Origin: Antitrichia curtipendula
Lineage: Eukaryota; Streptophyta; Bryopsida; Hypnales; Leucodontaceae
Reading direction: 5' to 3'
NCBI GenBank assembly: GCA_951230915.1
Contig: OX579636.1
Location: 45,883,912 to 45,947,911 of the forward strand
DNA: 64,000 bases
Shown: piece by piece, positions 22,809 through 35,292 of the stretch
Position numbering within the stretch: position 1 is the stretch's first letter
Layout of the letters: each line of letters opens with the position of its first letter
Notes under the pieces: generated by a model
What the model was told of the DNA's origin: nothing
Databases searched by the model: none
What the model saw: the letters and a program-made list of their open reading frames with translations, nothing else
Made by a program: the position numbers and the translations under genes

Positions 22809-23793
22809 CCCTATCAGATCACAACCTTATCACCAAGATAGTCAACCAAAAATCATCAAACTCTACGTCTGGATGAATAAGTGCATTCCTTCTTAACTCA
22901 GTGTACTGACAGTTTCCCCTGAATTTCATTCATTCCTCATCCATCAGTTCTCCGCGTCCTTCCTGCCAACTGAAACTCTAGAAACTCCCTCCAGCCAGGC
23001 ATCAGTCAGTCATCACAAGTCAAGCAAACACGGAACCATGACCATCTCTTGAATTCCCGTGAGCAACCCCCTGCGCAAATTAAAACTGGCACCAGCTGCC
23101 ATTAACGCTAATATCCACCCCTTCAATGCCACTCCCACCCCCCTGACCAGCTGAGAGCCTGAAACCGCACCGCTAACCACCCTACCGCACACCAGCTAGC
23201 AAGCTACCAGAAAACTTCCCACACCGCCCGTAGAACTTCCCACACTCACAGACTCACCAAGTTCATTCATATATGCTTCACCCCAGCCTCACACCACCTC
23301 GACCAGACTCCTGATCACTCCCATTTTCTAGACATAGACAGTAACCAACCTCCGATCTCCAACAACTCTAATTTCTAGTGCAAGCTAGCCAGCCAGCCAT
23401 CACCAGAATGACGCCCCATTTTGCGAGCTGAGTTAGCTTCTAGTGGAGAACCAGCAAGCTCTGTCACTTCAACAATATATGCGAAGTCTGTAGATAGTGT
23501 CGATATATACATCAGACAGAGACAATTGCATGCATTACTATTGTGGTCTGGATGTTTGTATGAAAGCTTGGAGAATTGATCGATCATAGTCATAGTTACC
23601 ATGTCGAAGAGCTAGCGAGCTGATGCGTGTATACAAATATACGGTAAAGCTAGCTAGCTAGCTGGGTGGGTGGATATCGATACATTGGGGCGGTGGCGTT
23701 CCGTTAATCAAGCTGGAGGACTTCTCCGCAGTTCGTTTTGTGGCGACAGGCTTCCAAACTTGGGCATCGTGTTTTTGGAACCCCAAGAAAGCC
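22809..23793 (+). promoter_or_regulatory. GPAT upstream region: promoter and 5' leader
   Basis: Composition changes sharply from AT-rich to C-rich at about 22880. ATATAT words occur at 23266-23274 and 23472-23479, and GATATATACAT at 23502-23512; any could be a TATA element, and the start site cannot be fixed. A run of TAGCTAGC words (23648-23663) and a possible intron acceptor (CTTCTCCGCAG, 23721-23731) precede the start codon, so a leader intron is possible. No ATG lies in frame between the stop at 23659 and the start at 23794. Confidence 0.4.
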
Positions 23794-25362
23794 ATGGAGA
23801 AGGCGCTGGAGCCGGGTGCAGTCGATAGTGCTTCCTTCTTCTGCAGCGAGAGTTTCCCTGAGGTCGAGACATGTCGTGTCGAAGGTCGCCAAACCTCCAG
23901 CATTGTTTCTGACTTGGACGGGACGCTCATCCGGTCACGCAGCTCCTTTCCTTACTTCATGCTCGTGGCTTTCGAAGCCGGCAGTCCTTTGCGGTCTATC
24001 ATTCTATTACTCGTCTCCCCCCTCATTTGGCTGGTTTACAACTTCGTCTCGGAAGCAGCAGGCATCAAGATGCTCATCTTCGTCTCGCTCGCGGGGTTGA
24101 AAGCTTCAGTGATCGAATCCGTCGCCCGCGGCGTCTTACCCAAGTTCTACCTCGAGGATATGCACAGCGTGAGCTACCGCGTATTCATCTCCTGTGGGAA
24201 GCGTTACGTGGTGACTGCGAATCCTAGGATCATGGTGGAGCCTTTTCTCAAGGAGTATTTGGATGTGGAAGCGGTGATGGGGACAGAGCTTCAAGTCACA
24301 AGAGGCGGGTACGCAACCGGGTTCGTCACTGGGCCGGGGGTGTTAGTTGGGCCTAACAAAGAGCGGGCGGTGAAAAAGTATTTCGGACCTGATCAACCCG
24401 ACGTGGGACTGGGGGACCGCCAGAGTGACTTCCCGTTTATGGATCTTTGCAAAGAAGCCTATATTGTGGCGAGCTACAAGGAAGTCGAAGCCGTCCCCAA
24501 GCACGAGTATTTGAAGCCGCTCATCTTCCACGATGGCCGCCTGGTGTGCCGCCCGACCCCGCTCATGTCGCTGATTGTGATGCTCTGGTGTCCCATCGGG
24601 TTCATTCTTGCTGTGTTTCGCATGTCCATTGGGATTATACTCCCCATGTGGTGGGCGTTACCGTTGGAAGCTATGTTAGGAGTGACGGTTCGTGTCCGCG
24701 GCATCCCTCCAACATGCCCTGTGCGCAACAAGAAGCGCGGCGTTCTATTTGTCTGCTCCCACCGTACGTTACTCGACCCTATTTTCCTTTGCATCGCAGT
24801 GCGCCGCAGGGTCACCGCTGTGACGTACAGCATCAGTCGGTTGTCCGAGGTTCTGGCTCCCATTCGCACAGTGCGTCTCACTCGCTGTAGGGACAGAGAC
24901 GCCAACACTATGGCCGGGTTACTTGAGGAAGGCGACCTCGTGGTGTGCCCCGAAGGCACTACTTGCAGGGAGCCTTTCTTGCTTCGTTTCAGCTCCTTGT
25001 TTGCTGAGCTGACGGATCAGATAGTGCCCGTGACGATGAACATCAAGATTACTATGTTCCATGGGACCAGTGCGAGGGGGTGGAAAAGCATGGACCCCTT
25101 CTTCTTCTTCATGAACCCGTGTCCGAAATACGAGGTGACGTTTCTCGACCAGCTTCCGCCGCAGCTGACTTGTAACGGTGGGAAGACGAGTCACGAAGTG
25201 GCGAACTATATTCAACGCGTGCTGGCGAATTCCTTGGGGTTCAAGTGCACGAACTTGACGAGGAAGGATAAGTATAATGTATTGGCAGGGAACGATGGGA
25301 TCGTGCCGGATCATCAGGACCTGCGGCAGAGAGCCGGACGGATTTTGTTCGGCTTGCAGTGA
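23794..25362 (+). CDS. Glycerol-3-phosphate acyltransferase, bifunctional sn-2 type (GPAT4/6/8-like), 522 aa
   Basis: Land-plant sn-2 GPATs move an acyl group from acyl-CoA to glycerol-3-phosphate at the ER membrane. Members with an active N-terminal phosphatase domain release 2-monoacylglycerol, the cutin precursor. Phosphatase (HAD-like) motif I, SDLDGTL, is at residues 39-45 and motif III, GDRQSD, at 207-212, with their Asp residues intact, placing the protein with GPAT4/6/8 rather than the suberin-type GPAT5/7. Hydrophobic segments lie at about 54-87 and 255-292. Acyltransferase block I is HRTLLDP (from 323), block [17 protein letters not shown] (from 386) and block IV VPVTMN (411-416). 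The C-terminal [13 protein letters not shown] is a family signature, so the protein is complete. I chose the ATG at 23794 because its context (GCCATGG) is ideal and no in-frame ATG precedes it. The reading frame has no intron and is far more GC-rich than its surroundings. Its products would feed cuticle or spore-wall polymer, which is inferred from the family. Confidence 0.95.
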   Translation: MEKALEPGAVDSASFFCSESFPEVETCRVEGRQTSSIVSDLDGTLIRSRSSFPYFMLVAFEAGSPLRSIILLLVSPLIWLVYNFVSEAAGIKMLIFVSLAGLKASVIESVARGVLPKFYLEDMHSVSYRVFISCGKRYVVTANPRIMVEPFLKEYLDVEAVMGTELQVTRGGYATGFVTGPGVLVGPNKERAVKKYFGPDQPDVGLGDRQSDFPFMDLCKEAYIVASYKEVEAVPKHEYLKPLIFHDGRLVCRPTPLMSLIVMLWCPIGFILAVFRMSIGIILPMWWALPLEAMLGVTVRVRGIPPTCPVRNKKRGVLFVCSHRTLLDPIFLCIAVRRRVTAVTYSISRLSEVLAPIRTVRLTRCRDRDANTMAGLLEEGDLVVCPEGTTCREPFLLRFSSLFAELTDQIVPVTMNIKITMFHGTSARGWKSMDPFFFFMNPCPKYEVTFLDQLPPQLTCNGGKTSHEVANYIQRVLANSLGFKCTNLTRKDKYNVLAGNDGIVPDHQDLRQRAGRILFGLQ

Positions 25363-26351
25363 CGAGTCCAGGGCACTGCTTAGTTACTGGTTTTTTGCAG
25401 GGTGAGTGGCGGAGGACCGAAGCTTTTCCTCATGTCAAGATGAGTCAGGGAAAAGCTCCGGTCCTTTGTTACGGATTTGGAAACTTATGAATGGAGTAGT
25501 GCTGCATTGGAGATTTGGGAAGATAACTTCTAATTAGAGTGATCATTTTTACATGGATTGGTATGGTGGGGCTGCAAAAGATCGGAGTCTGCTTTGATGG
25601 TGAAGGGGAGAGAGCTAGAGTCCGAATGCACATTTCAATTATGAAGTGGAGTTTGATCGTTACTCTGCAGCAGTGGTGGATTCAGATCGTTACTTCAGAT
25701 ATTTCCGATACATTGGGTCTCTAGTATTTTTAGGGTGGATTTAATTACCTTAGAACTTGGAAATTGCTCTACTGCGGCGGTATAAGGACACTGACTGCTT
25801 TTAGGTCGACCATGAATTGTGACTGAATTGTGACTGAATTGTTACGACAACGGTGGATCGCTCATTCACATCAATCACCAGCTTAGTAACTTCGTGCTTA
25901 TCCACTTCGGAGATCCGAGACTGAGTTTTATATCAACTATGTAGCAGTAGCACACTCATCCACTGCCTACAACATCACAACAGGACTTGTGGTTTGTATT
26001 ATTTACTATTTTTTATGATTCATCGAAGGATATGTGATCAATATCCAAATTCAACATAGTTTGCAATTCTCTGACTGACATTCTGATTCAGACACGCTCG
26101 CCTCCATTGTATGAACGCTTTTCAATGATGCATACCTTACTAGTAAAAAATCATGTCCTGCATCTTACAGCTAGGAACTCCTCATCAGTCGGCAATTTCC
26201 AGCTGGCCATGCTGGGTACATGGTATCGGTTTCTGGAAGCATTAGATACTGAAATTGCTAGCACTTGCAAGTGAATTAGGCATCGCTACTTTCTTAGCTC
26301 TGCAATTTGTATGCAGTCAATACAGTACGTAATCAGCTGGTAGTAACTTAC
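25363..26351. other. 3' flank of GPAT, no further gene recognised
   Basis: A short inverted pair soon after the stop (AGCTTTTCCTCATGTCAAGA at 25420-25439, then GGGAAAAGCTCCGGTC) could form a hairpin in the 3' untranslated region. The remainder has no conserved frame and no bounded element. Confidence 0.35.
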
Positions 26352-26431
26352 CGGTTCGATTGTATGGATTGCGGTGATAGTAATGTGACACTCCGTAGTC
26401 TCTTCTGCCCATGCAGTCCTCGTCCTGCGCT
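26352..26431 (-). CDS. Candidate lone exon encoding a Tyr/His/Arg-rich segment
   Basis: On the minus strand, TTTCCAG precedes an 80-nt open segment that ends at a strong donor (ACCG followed by GTAAGTT). One frame reads AQDEDCMGRRDYGVSHYYHR then NPYNRT. Its Y/R/H-rich style resembles the N-terminal region of the HMA protein at 4359-5611. I could not find an adjoining HMA exon down to the GPAT gene, so it may be a decayed paralogue exon, part of an unrecognised gene, or chance. Confidence 0.25.
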
Positions 26432-27339
26432 CTGGAAACGGTCATTAAGTGCATTGATTATTTAGTGTGCGTTACGCTGACGTTCAATTCAGAAACTCAA
26501 TTAGCCTGCACATATCGATCCAAGACTGACGTTTGAATGTGTACCGGTATACAGTCAGATTAATGAATTCATTAGGTTTGATTAATTAAATAATTGATGG
26601 AGCCGGTTCCCATTCAATCATGTCACCGGAGAAGTGTCCACCCGCTACGTGCATCATCACTGCCGTGCCTTAATTGCAGGCATGTGGCTCTGCAGTACAA
26701 CGACGTAGCGCCAGAGCAGGCCCTCCTCCTCCTCCTCCTCCTCCTCCCCAGTTCTCACTCAAGTATCGCGTTCGAATGAGTAGTACGCCATTGAAGGCAT
26801 GGTTGGGAACCTCCAGGCCAGCAGGGAGGCAGGTGCAGTAGGCGAGCTAGCTGCACCAAGCCATCAATGCTCATCACTTAATAACTTACTCGAGGCGCCC
26901 GGACTCAGCTACCTAGCTCCCTGCCAAACTTGGGATCACCTGAATTGGGCACCAGCTCTTTCGTGATGCAAGCGTACTCGCTCACTTGAATGGGTGGAAG
27001 AACATGATGATTGTCAATCTTCACACTGAGCAAGCAGGCGACGCCTGGGTTTGGGTAGCTACTGTAGAACAAGAATGAGAAACTAAAGGGAAAAACATGA
27101 AAATAAATGCAAATTAACTGCTAATTCATCAAGCGCAGGAGGTGGTCGGCCATCAATGGCGTAGAAATCATTCACCGTTTGTGATCGAGTTTTGTCCACG
27201 CAAAATGCGTTTGATGTTTGAAATCCTTTTACTGTATCATCACGATTCAACGCAGCAGCTTGCATGAGGAGGATATTGAGGGCGCTTTGATTCAGTCTGC
27301 ACTCTGCACCCCTCCTTACATAATTCCATCGAGATCAGA
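26432..27339. other. Intergenic, moderate GC, no gene recognised
   Basis: It includes a (CTC)n microsatellite at 26727-26749. Short minus-strand frames exist (27083-27265) but show no recognisable domain. Confidence 0.35.
26727..26749. repeat. CTC trinucleotide microsatellite
   Basis: About seven uninterrupted CTC units lie in a moderately GC-rich stretch. Confidence 0.9.
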
Positions 27340-28102
27340 TAAAGTGGGTAGTACGCCCAAAACCGCCACTCAGTTGCTGTTGTGTAATTAAGGTAAACCA
27401 GCCCATTGTGGTCAGAATTTCGAGTCTGCCCTGATGCCATTGCTGAAAATTTTCAAATTTTTAGCAACTCAAGGATAAGTGTGAGAAATAGTGAGAGCAG
27501 TTGAAATTTTATTTTTCAGACAAAGTGTGAATTAGTTATGTATTTTTGAAATGATCTTCCCAACATGGTCTACAGGCTGCCCCATAACCAATCAAAAGTG
27601 TATCCAATATGCTCATCCGCTAATCACCTAAAGTGGTCACAATAATTTCTAATGTGGAATGCCATGAAAAATCACTTCCTACAATGATTTACACTGAAAA
27701 ATTGGATGTTTCTGATGGGGTCACTAATCACTCCATAGGTGTCAAGTTGGATATTGATTGTGGTCTGAAAAAACATCATGGGATCATAAGATGTCCACTA
27801 TGGGTCATCTGACCGTAATGGGTTGGTTTACCTTATCTGAATGAACAAGCAAAGATCAGCCAAGTAACCGAAACTCCACTATTAATATTAATACACTATT
27901 CAATTTTTCATATTTTCTTATTGGCAAGTGAAAGGAGGTTCAAAGAACATGACATTTGGATACCATATGCAAAAGTTATCAAGGAACAAAGTTTGGTTCT
28001 AAAACAATTTCTTCTACATAGGTACATAATTGATTTTAGAGATGTACACACAAAGAAGATGGCACTTTAGGGTCGATGGCACATTTGGGGGTGCACACTT
28101 TA
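27340..28102. mobile_element. AGGT-class MITE, decayed ends, carrying a nested MITE (copy A1)
   Basis: The left end TA-AAGTGGGTAGTACGCCC and the right end GGGGGTGCACACTT-TA are degraded versions of the TIR of the copy at 40711-40990. Both copies share CCCAAAACCGCCACT, GGCAAGTGAAAGGAGGTTC, GCAAAAGTTAT and GGAACAAAGTTTGG. The sequence 27389-27835 is an inserted second MITE. It is non-coding. Confidence 0.75.
27389..27835. mobile_element. AGGT-class MITE nested in A1 (copy B), 447 bp with TA borders
   Basis: The left end is TA-AGGTAAACCAGCCCATTG, and the right end, reverse-complemented, is TA-AGGTAAACCAACCCATTA; GGTCAG follows on both sides with small differences. The TIR is about 27 bp and the TA borders fit a Tc1/mariner-like duplication. 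It interrupts A1, whose homology to 40711-40990 resumes after it. It is non-coding. Confidence 0.85.
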
Positions 28103-31100
28103 GTGCATCTAAAGATTATAACTATTAGCAAAAATTGATCCAAAGCATCAAAAGAAACTACACAATAGAGGAGCAATGGTCTTTAAATCCAAAATTTATT
28201 GTTGTGGAGAGTCCAAATCTATATTTTGATCTTGGTTTTTGGATGTGAGTTTATTCCATAAAGTTCTTTGACTATTTTTGACAAAAATTGTCAATTTCCA
28301 GTGCATTGAGAATAAATGAAGTAAAAAGCATTTTTCAAACTTTCAACTATACAAATTTTGTACTACAATGGACTATTTTGACCATTTGTCCGCATAGATT
28401 GCAAGATTATAACATTTGAAATTAGAAGAAAATAAATTTTGGGCTCTTGCCTACAACATCAACATAGTAGGGTTCAACTTTGTGGAGGAAGCACTATGCA
28501 ATTTTGGAAACTTAATTTTTGAAAGAAGCAAAATTCTAATGATCAAGACAATTTTTATTTTATTTTAATAAATATAAATAAATCTTGTGCATTTATACTA
28601 TAATTTGTGCTAATGGTTTTGAAATTGCTAATATTCTAAATTACTATTATTATTATTATACCATGGAAATGTATGGAAAAAAATTCAACCCATTAGGCTT
28701 CATAGATTACAAAATATAAGCGTTCAAATTTAATTTAAAAACTTCATAGCTTCTCTTACTATTTGCCCTCTTTATTAGCACAATAAGCACACTGTCTTAA
28801 TTGTCCCTAATTTTTAGAGACTAATACCTTTGACTTAGGCACTCGATTAGAAAAAATTATATTTGAGGGAAGCTTATAAAAATGTGCATCTTTAATAAAA
28901 AATTCACTTTCATCTACTCAAAATTTACTTCATAGTAACAAACCCAACTTTTCAAATGTCTATTTGGTAGACAGTTTATTGTCCATTAGTGATTAATCTC
29001 TAAATGTCCAAGGCCTTTTCTAAGCTTCTAGGAATTTGCTGTGAATTGAACAAATAGCCAACTTTTTGATAAGTTGTATCAATTTTTTTTGAACTGTAAC
29101 CATACAAATTCAAACTAGACATGATTTTTAAAGATCACATAAAAAAAGAAAATACAACAATATCACTTATGGATTGAAAGATTATAACGTTTGATCAAGA
29201 CAGTGCTAAAACTACAAAAGTAATTTGAAGTCTTTTAATCCTCTTTTCACATGTTAAATCTAAAAATTTGGTCACCAAAAAAATATGAGGATAAAGGACC
29301 TAACATGCATAACCTTGATTAATTTATGACTTCTCAAAATATACTCTACAGTTTTTTTAAATGAATTTCTAATGTGATTTTTTCTCCAAGATCTAGTGTA
29401 TTTGAGGCTCATTTCTAAAAGCCTTGACACTATGGAAAGTCAAGATTGTAACGAACACCCTTGCATAACATCTTGAATATAAAAATCATAATCATTCATT
29501 TTTAAAATCCAATTTTTGCTGCTAAGAATCTTTCAAAAATAATAATTTGATAAGGTTTTATTTAACTTCAAAGTATTATCTACACCACAATTGGTGCCTC
29601 AGGCATTTAGGGATTAAAGTGCATGAACAAAAAAACAATCAATTTGGAGTCATCACATATTAGATATTATTGTCTCCAAAGAGATTCCGAAAGGGTCTTA
29701 GGCAAAAATTTGTTATGGATGAAGGAATTGGAGCTTAGTACATGTTTTTTTCTATATAAGTGAGCTTTTATAGGCATTTTGTACTACACATCAAATTATA
29801 GGTTGGCTATGCCATGTGATAATTTTTTGATTGAGTTTATCATGGATTTAAGAACAATATATATTGTTCCAATTAAGTTAAGCATTCACCTCCAGCTTGG
29901 TAGTACAAAAATTTAAGGGATAGTCAACCTTTCATACAAAAAATTTATAATAATTTTGTCTTTTGTGTTGAAGTGTTGTCAAATTGGTGGCCCTTCATTT
30001 TTTTACATGCATACAGTGAATACAAGCCGGTTGTTAAACATCTAGGAATAAAATACACAAATTCATTGAAATAAAAACCATGTAAATAAAACTTTTCTAA
30101 ATCCAATAAAACAAAAAATTATGCTTTTTGCTTCTAAGTTTACTTACAATTTAAACTATCCTATAGCCAACATCTTTTTTACTCTTTGAAAAAGTGTCAA
30201 GATGGTGCTTACTTCAAATTTAGTGAAGGATTGCATTTTTACATTTATTCATCTTTTGGACCAATGAAAAATCACTTTTTAATTTATTCATGTACTTTCA
30301 CAGTCATCCAAAATAGGCAATTTAATCTATATTTTAAATAGAAAATTAAAAAAAAATTAGGCTAGAAAAGACTACTTCTATGTGGCAAAAAATAGAGATT
30401 TATTTTGAAATGCTACAATTTGGCCACATGCCCCTCTCCAAGAACAAGGGTTGCTTTGTAGCATTTCATGCCTCTCCAAATAGAAAAGATCCTTGACCAA
30501 TCCACGACTTCAAACTCCTTTTTACACAAATACAACCTCGTTAGTGCTTCCAAAGTTCTAAACTCCATGATACTTTGTTGTTTACATTGCACTAAATTTT
30601 GTTTTGAGAATCCACTCATGAAGAGCGCTTTGTAATTAGGTTGGGATAGAAAACCAACCCTAACAAACTATCGCTAAGTCCACCCTAAGCCTTTAACATT
30701 AATGACCTACTTCCAATATTGGTTGTTGACATATTCTTATACATAGCCCATCTTCAATAACCGCTCCAATTTTAACTTAAATACTTGTCCTAGTTATTGA
30801 ATTACTTAACAACAAATCTACCCTTCATTTTCAGCCCAAAGTTTCATTTGCAAGTTTAAATTTTTGCGAGCCCTTATTTATTTTACTATTTATTTAGTCT
30901 TTCTTTTGGAGGACTACATTTTTTTCTCCCTTCATATAGGTCCATTTTGCAAGGCAAAGGGCACTGCAACCTTCAAAATTTGGTGTTGTTTAATGCGTTT
31001 CATTCTTCCTTTTGAAATACAATGACTATTTTATAAATATTGATGGTTAACCTTTAAGGGACAATGCAAGCTCCAAGAGCATTTGGGAAGTCAAATCATG

Positions 31101-31966
31101 AATTTTCACATAGTTTTTTATTTTAAATGTTTTAAAGCTTGACTAAGAAAATATAGTTCTATTAATTTATTTTTTATTCCACTAAAAATATTCTCGAAAT
31201 TGACAAAATTATAATTTTTGTAACACTTTCAAGGTAGCATCTTGAAAGCTCAAAATACACCATGGACTTTTGAACTTTTTCTAGCTAATGTCTTCTGGTA
31301 TGAGCTCAAGCAATACATCAATTACATTATGATGTTTGTCACTATTATTTCCATTTTTTATTAAAAAAAAATTATATTACTTTAAGCATTTTGGTAATTA
31401 TTATATATTTTCTTTAAAAAAATTATAAAATTTAATTTGATATTTTCAATTATAAAAAAATGAGATTAAACTTCAGACATATATTACTATAAGTGAAAAA
31501 TATCAAAATTTGAAGTGTATTTCAATTTAGAAATTTAATGAAGTTTGACCAAGCCCGGATATGAAATTTTCTTTAAGGGTTAAAAAGAAGAAGATATAGT
31601 TATTTATTTTGTAAGTAAATTATTTGCTAAAATTGAAATGAAAGTACGCTACGTCTTTGCAAGAAAAAAGTACATAATTTCTCTATGGTAGAAACACCCA
31701 TAACCATCAATATAAGCAATTTAGCATAGTTGGAGGCACTTCTTTCTAAAAATAATATTTTGTAGTATTAGCAAGTGAAAATCTTGAATATTAAAATTTT
31801 TTTTTTTTTTGATGTGGTATGTAATTTTTATAATTTTTCAAAGTGCCAACTCTCTAGACCACTTAATTGTTACATAAGTGGATCCTAAATCAAAATTTGC
31901 AAAAATCAGTAGTCAACAAATCAAAGTTAAATATGTGTCCTTCACATGTGTCAACAAATCACACAG
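28103..31966. other. AT-rich desert, no feature recognised
   Basis: Nearly four kilobases are without a conserved frame, clear terminal repeats or a tandem array, apart from an (ATT)n run at about 28642-28660 and homopolymer tracts. A few phrases recall the interior of the S and R families, but none is bounded. Confidence 0.35.
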
Positions 31967-32930
31967 TTAGCCCCTAAAGGACCAAACATTGTTTTTTAAG
32001 GCTCAACAATTTTCATAACTTTTGACTACATCGTTAAAAAGTTATTGCATAATATGTCATTTTCATTGGTTGGTAGGCAACCCAAGCAACTGAAAAAACT
32101 TCTTTAAAATAATAATTTTTTTAAATAAAAATTTGAAATTGGTTCTTTAGATTTATATATACGTAGAAAGCTTTGAATCATTCCATTCTGATTAATGAAA
32201 TGGAAGTTATGAGGAGTTTTAGTTTGAGGGTAGTTATAAAATCTCTACTCTAAGATAAACTTTGAAGTTCTTTATTTAATTCAATTTTCAATATTTTTGA
32301 AAAAAATAAAAACATTGGGTGTAGATTGTTTATTACAACATTACAAGTGTTGGAATTGGCATTTTTCATTTCCATATCAAAATTCTTAACAATTTAGTGT
32401 TTTGAACATTCTCTACTTCTTTCTACTTACTAATTTTTTCTTATATGTTTTACAATTCCAAATTACCTGAAAATTTTCAAGCATGTAGCCAACTTGCCTT
32501 GAAGAATGAATCCAAAGAGTAACCACCATTTTGGACATTTTTTCATACCAATGTGACCTTGTACAACAATCCAGATTTTCGCAGGGACCAAAAAAGGATT
32601 TTTGTCAATTCAAACGCTATTATCTTGCAATCCACATGGTGGAAATTTCTGAAACTTTTTCCACAACTTCTTAAACTAGTGTATTACAAGATCCTAGGTT
32701 TACATTTATTTAAAAAAAAAATTCTACATCTTTTCAAACGCTATTATCTTGAAATTCAAAAATGGTGGAAATTTTTTAATTTCTTTCTACATCTTTTCAA
32801 ACTAGTTTAACACAAGATCCTATGGTTACAATTTTCCAAAATTAAAAAAAATAAATTTGGTACTTGTATTAGAAATAGCAGTTTTGGAGTGATTCAAGTG
32901 AAAACATAGTCTTTGACCTTTAGGGGTTAA
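31967..32930 (+). mobile_element. R-family element, complete (copy R6), 964 bp
   Basis: The ends are TTAG-CCCCTAAAGGACCAAA and GACCTTTAGGGG-TTAA; one TTAA has a single change. The interior matches R12 and R13 in order: GACTACATCGTTAAAAAGTT, GAATCATTCCATTCTGATTA, TATGAGGAGTTTTAGTTTG and GATTGTTTATTACAACATTA, with ATCTTGCAATC and ACAAGATCCTA near the far end. It is non-coding. Confidence 0.85.
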
Positions 32931-33769
32931 TAGAAGGTGGGGATGAGGAAAATCTTTCATGTGTACTAAATTTCATGACACTTGGAAATGTGAGTAAAAA
33001 ATTATGGCCTAATATGTTACTTTTTTCCCCGGACGGGCAGTCCGATAGATTAGAAAAAATTATTTTTTTAAAAATTAAAAATTTGAAATTGATATTTTAG
33101 ATTTAAATATACGTGGAAAGCTTTTAATTATATCATTTTGTTCAATGAGTCAAAAGTTATGAGGAGTTTTAGTTTGTGGATAATTATGGATTCTCTATTC
33201 TAAAATAAACTTTGAAATCTTCTATTTTACTCAATTTTTAATACTTTTTGAAAAAAATAGACTCATAGGATGTAGATTGCTTATTACAACATTGCAATAA
33301 TTGGGATTGGCATTTTTTAATTCCATAACTAAATTCTTAACAATTCTGTATTTGAATCATTCTCTACTTCTTTATACTTTCTATTTTTTCCTTATAATTA
33401 TGTTGTGCAATTCCAAATGGTTTGAAATTTTTCAAGCATGTAGCCAACTTGCCTTGAAGAATGAATCCAAAGCAGCGTCACCATTTTTGACATTTTTTCA
33501 TGCAAATGTGATCTTGTGAAGTGGAGCTACCTAGTTTTTTTGCATGCCAAAAAAAGAGATTTTGTTACTTCAAATGCTAATATCTTGCAATCTACATGGT
33601 GGAAATTTTTGAATTTTTTTTCACATCTTCTCAAATTAGCTCACTACAAGATCCTAAGGGTACATGTGTCCAAAAATGTTTTTTTTTTCTAAATTTGGTA
33701 CTTGTAATAAAAATGGCAGTTTGGGAGCGTTTTTGGTGAAAATGTAGTCACGGTCGTTTCGGGGTTTAA
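32931..33769 (+). mobile_element. R-family element (copy R7), abutting R6
   Basis: It runs in the same orientation as R6 and begins immediately after it. Its first 100 bp match 40195-40320 in reverse (GGCCTAATATGTTA, TTTCATGACA), which marks an R subtype. The interior and end follow the family, with GAATGAATCCAAAG, CTACAAGATCCTAAGG and the final TTTCGGGGTTTAA. The left TTAA is the one that ends R6. Confidence 0.7.
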
Positions 33770-34270
33770 CAAAATTTTAGGGACACATTTATGGTAGAAC
33801 CACCCATAGTCGACCACTTAAGTGATTTCGCACATGTTGTAGAGCAATAGAAGGCAATGTAAATTTACTGCCCTATAGAAAGATAGAAATGAGGGCATTG
33901 CCAATTTTTCATGATTTTTTTCCTTAAATTCAAATTACCTTGAAGTTTGGAAGCCAAAAGTTAGCCTCAACCCATACCCAAGATGTAGAATCTTCCAATT
34001 TCGATCATTCCATAACTATTTTCTTGCTCACTACTTCCTTCTTTTTTGCTCACTACATTAGAACATGTGTCATAACCTCATAGTGTCAACCTTGCAAAGA
34101 AGAAAAAATCACATTCCAAACTTTGGTTGGAAGCAGGTCTGTTCCAGCCTTGGTTGGAAATAGCTGCACCCTACAAGTTGGGTAAGAATCCTTGGTTGGT
34201 AATGGGCAGTTTTACCATAGCGGTAGTGCAAGGTACAAAAGTTATGGGAACAAGGGCGCTTCTGAGGTCT

Positions 34271-35102
34271 CTAAGGTAGGAGGCTCATAAACCGACCATC
34301 TACCAAGGTAGGTAAGGTAATCCAGCCTATGACAGGCCAACTGTCTAATGCAGACATCTACATAACCTCCCATTACAGTCCATTTCAGATTTTTGGTTCT
34401 ATAATTTAATTAGGTTGGTTAGTGGCCCACATTAGTGCATTAGGTGATTGTGATAGAATTAGTAATGACTGTCATAGGACACTTACACATTGTGAGTGTA
34501 AACTCATCATAAAGAGGTTTTTTTTTTATTCCTTTGTGTGATGGCCACATTAAAAATTCTTGTGGTTGTGTTAGGAAATCTGAAGACTGCATTAGGTGGT
34601 AAGATGACCATCATGAAGACATATTTTATTGATTTCAGATAGTCTACAGACTGTTTTGGAAAAACATTTAAAAAATTCATAACAAATTCCTACTTTGTCC
34701 AAAAACTAAAATTTTAACTGCTTCTTTCATTTCTCAAAGTTGTCTCTGCTAGAAAAAAATCTGATTTTATTTTGCTAATGGCAACATACCAAATCAGTCA
34801 TTCTGCCTGTCATAGGCTGGTTTACCTTAGCTATTTGCCATTTCGGGGAAGCTAAACTGCTTGAAATAATTTTCAATAAATTTTAGTAGGAAGAAAAATG
34901 GAATTCGCATCTAACCCAAGTTGTTTCATATTTTTTGTACCTTCGTGGAATTAGTTATGAATTTTTGAAGTTGAAACGCAGTGGTCACTAAAAGCGACCA
35001 CCCCTTGAAATGTTCACTCGTGGTACATGGGAGAAAGCAAAATGTACCTCTGGGCCATGATCGGTTTTACAGCCTGGTCAGTTTATGAGCCTCCTACCTT
35101 AG
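34271..35102. mobile_element. AGGT-class MITE with about 28-bp TIRs (copy D), hosting copy C
   Basis: The left end is CTAAGGTAGGAGGCTCATAA, continuing ACCGACCA. The right end, reverse-complemented, is CTAAGGTAGGAGGCTCATAA, continuing ACTGACCA, with one mismatch in 28 bp. If the outer TA is the duplication, the element begins AGGTAGGAGG. A second MITE at 34313-34829 is inserted within it. It is non-coding. Confidence 0.85.
34313..34829. mobile_element. AGGT-class MITE nested in copy D (copy C), 517 bp
   Basis: The left end is TAAGGTAATCCAGCCTATGA, then CAGGC; the right end, reverse-complemented, is TAAGGTAAACCAGCCTATGA, then CAGGC. The TIR is about 25 bp with a single mismatch and TA borders both ends. 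The first bases resemble copy B (AGGTAAACCAGCC), so B and C may share a transposase source. Confidence 0.87.
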
Positions 35103-35292
35103 TAATTCCAATTTGGCTCTGTCCGTCACACAACTGAAGATGAGATCAAGGTGGATATCTTTTATGAGCAAAATTGACTTGGCAAACACACTACTTCCAT
35201 TTGTCTCCACAGTGTGAGGTGGATATTAACTTGTTCAATGATCATATAAATGATCCGATTCTTGGTAATTTGATCCCGACACAGGTTATAAG

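Noticed and set aside
23738..24100. Overlapping frames within the GPAT gene on both strands
   Set aside because: They are GC-driven open frames shadowing the true GPAT frame, which alone carries the conserved motifs.
26727..26749. CTC run as a coding poly-Leu tract
   Set aside because: The surrounding frame has no other protein-like feature; a simple microsatellite explains it.
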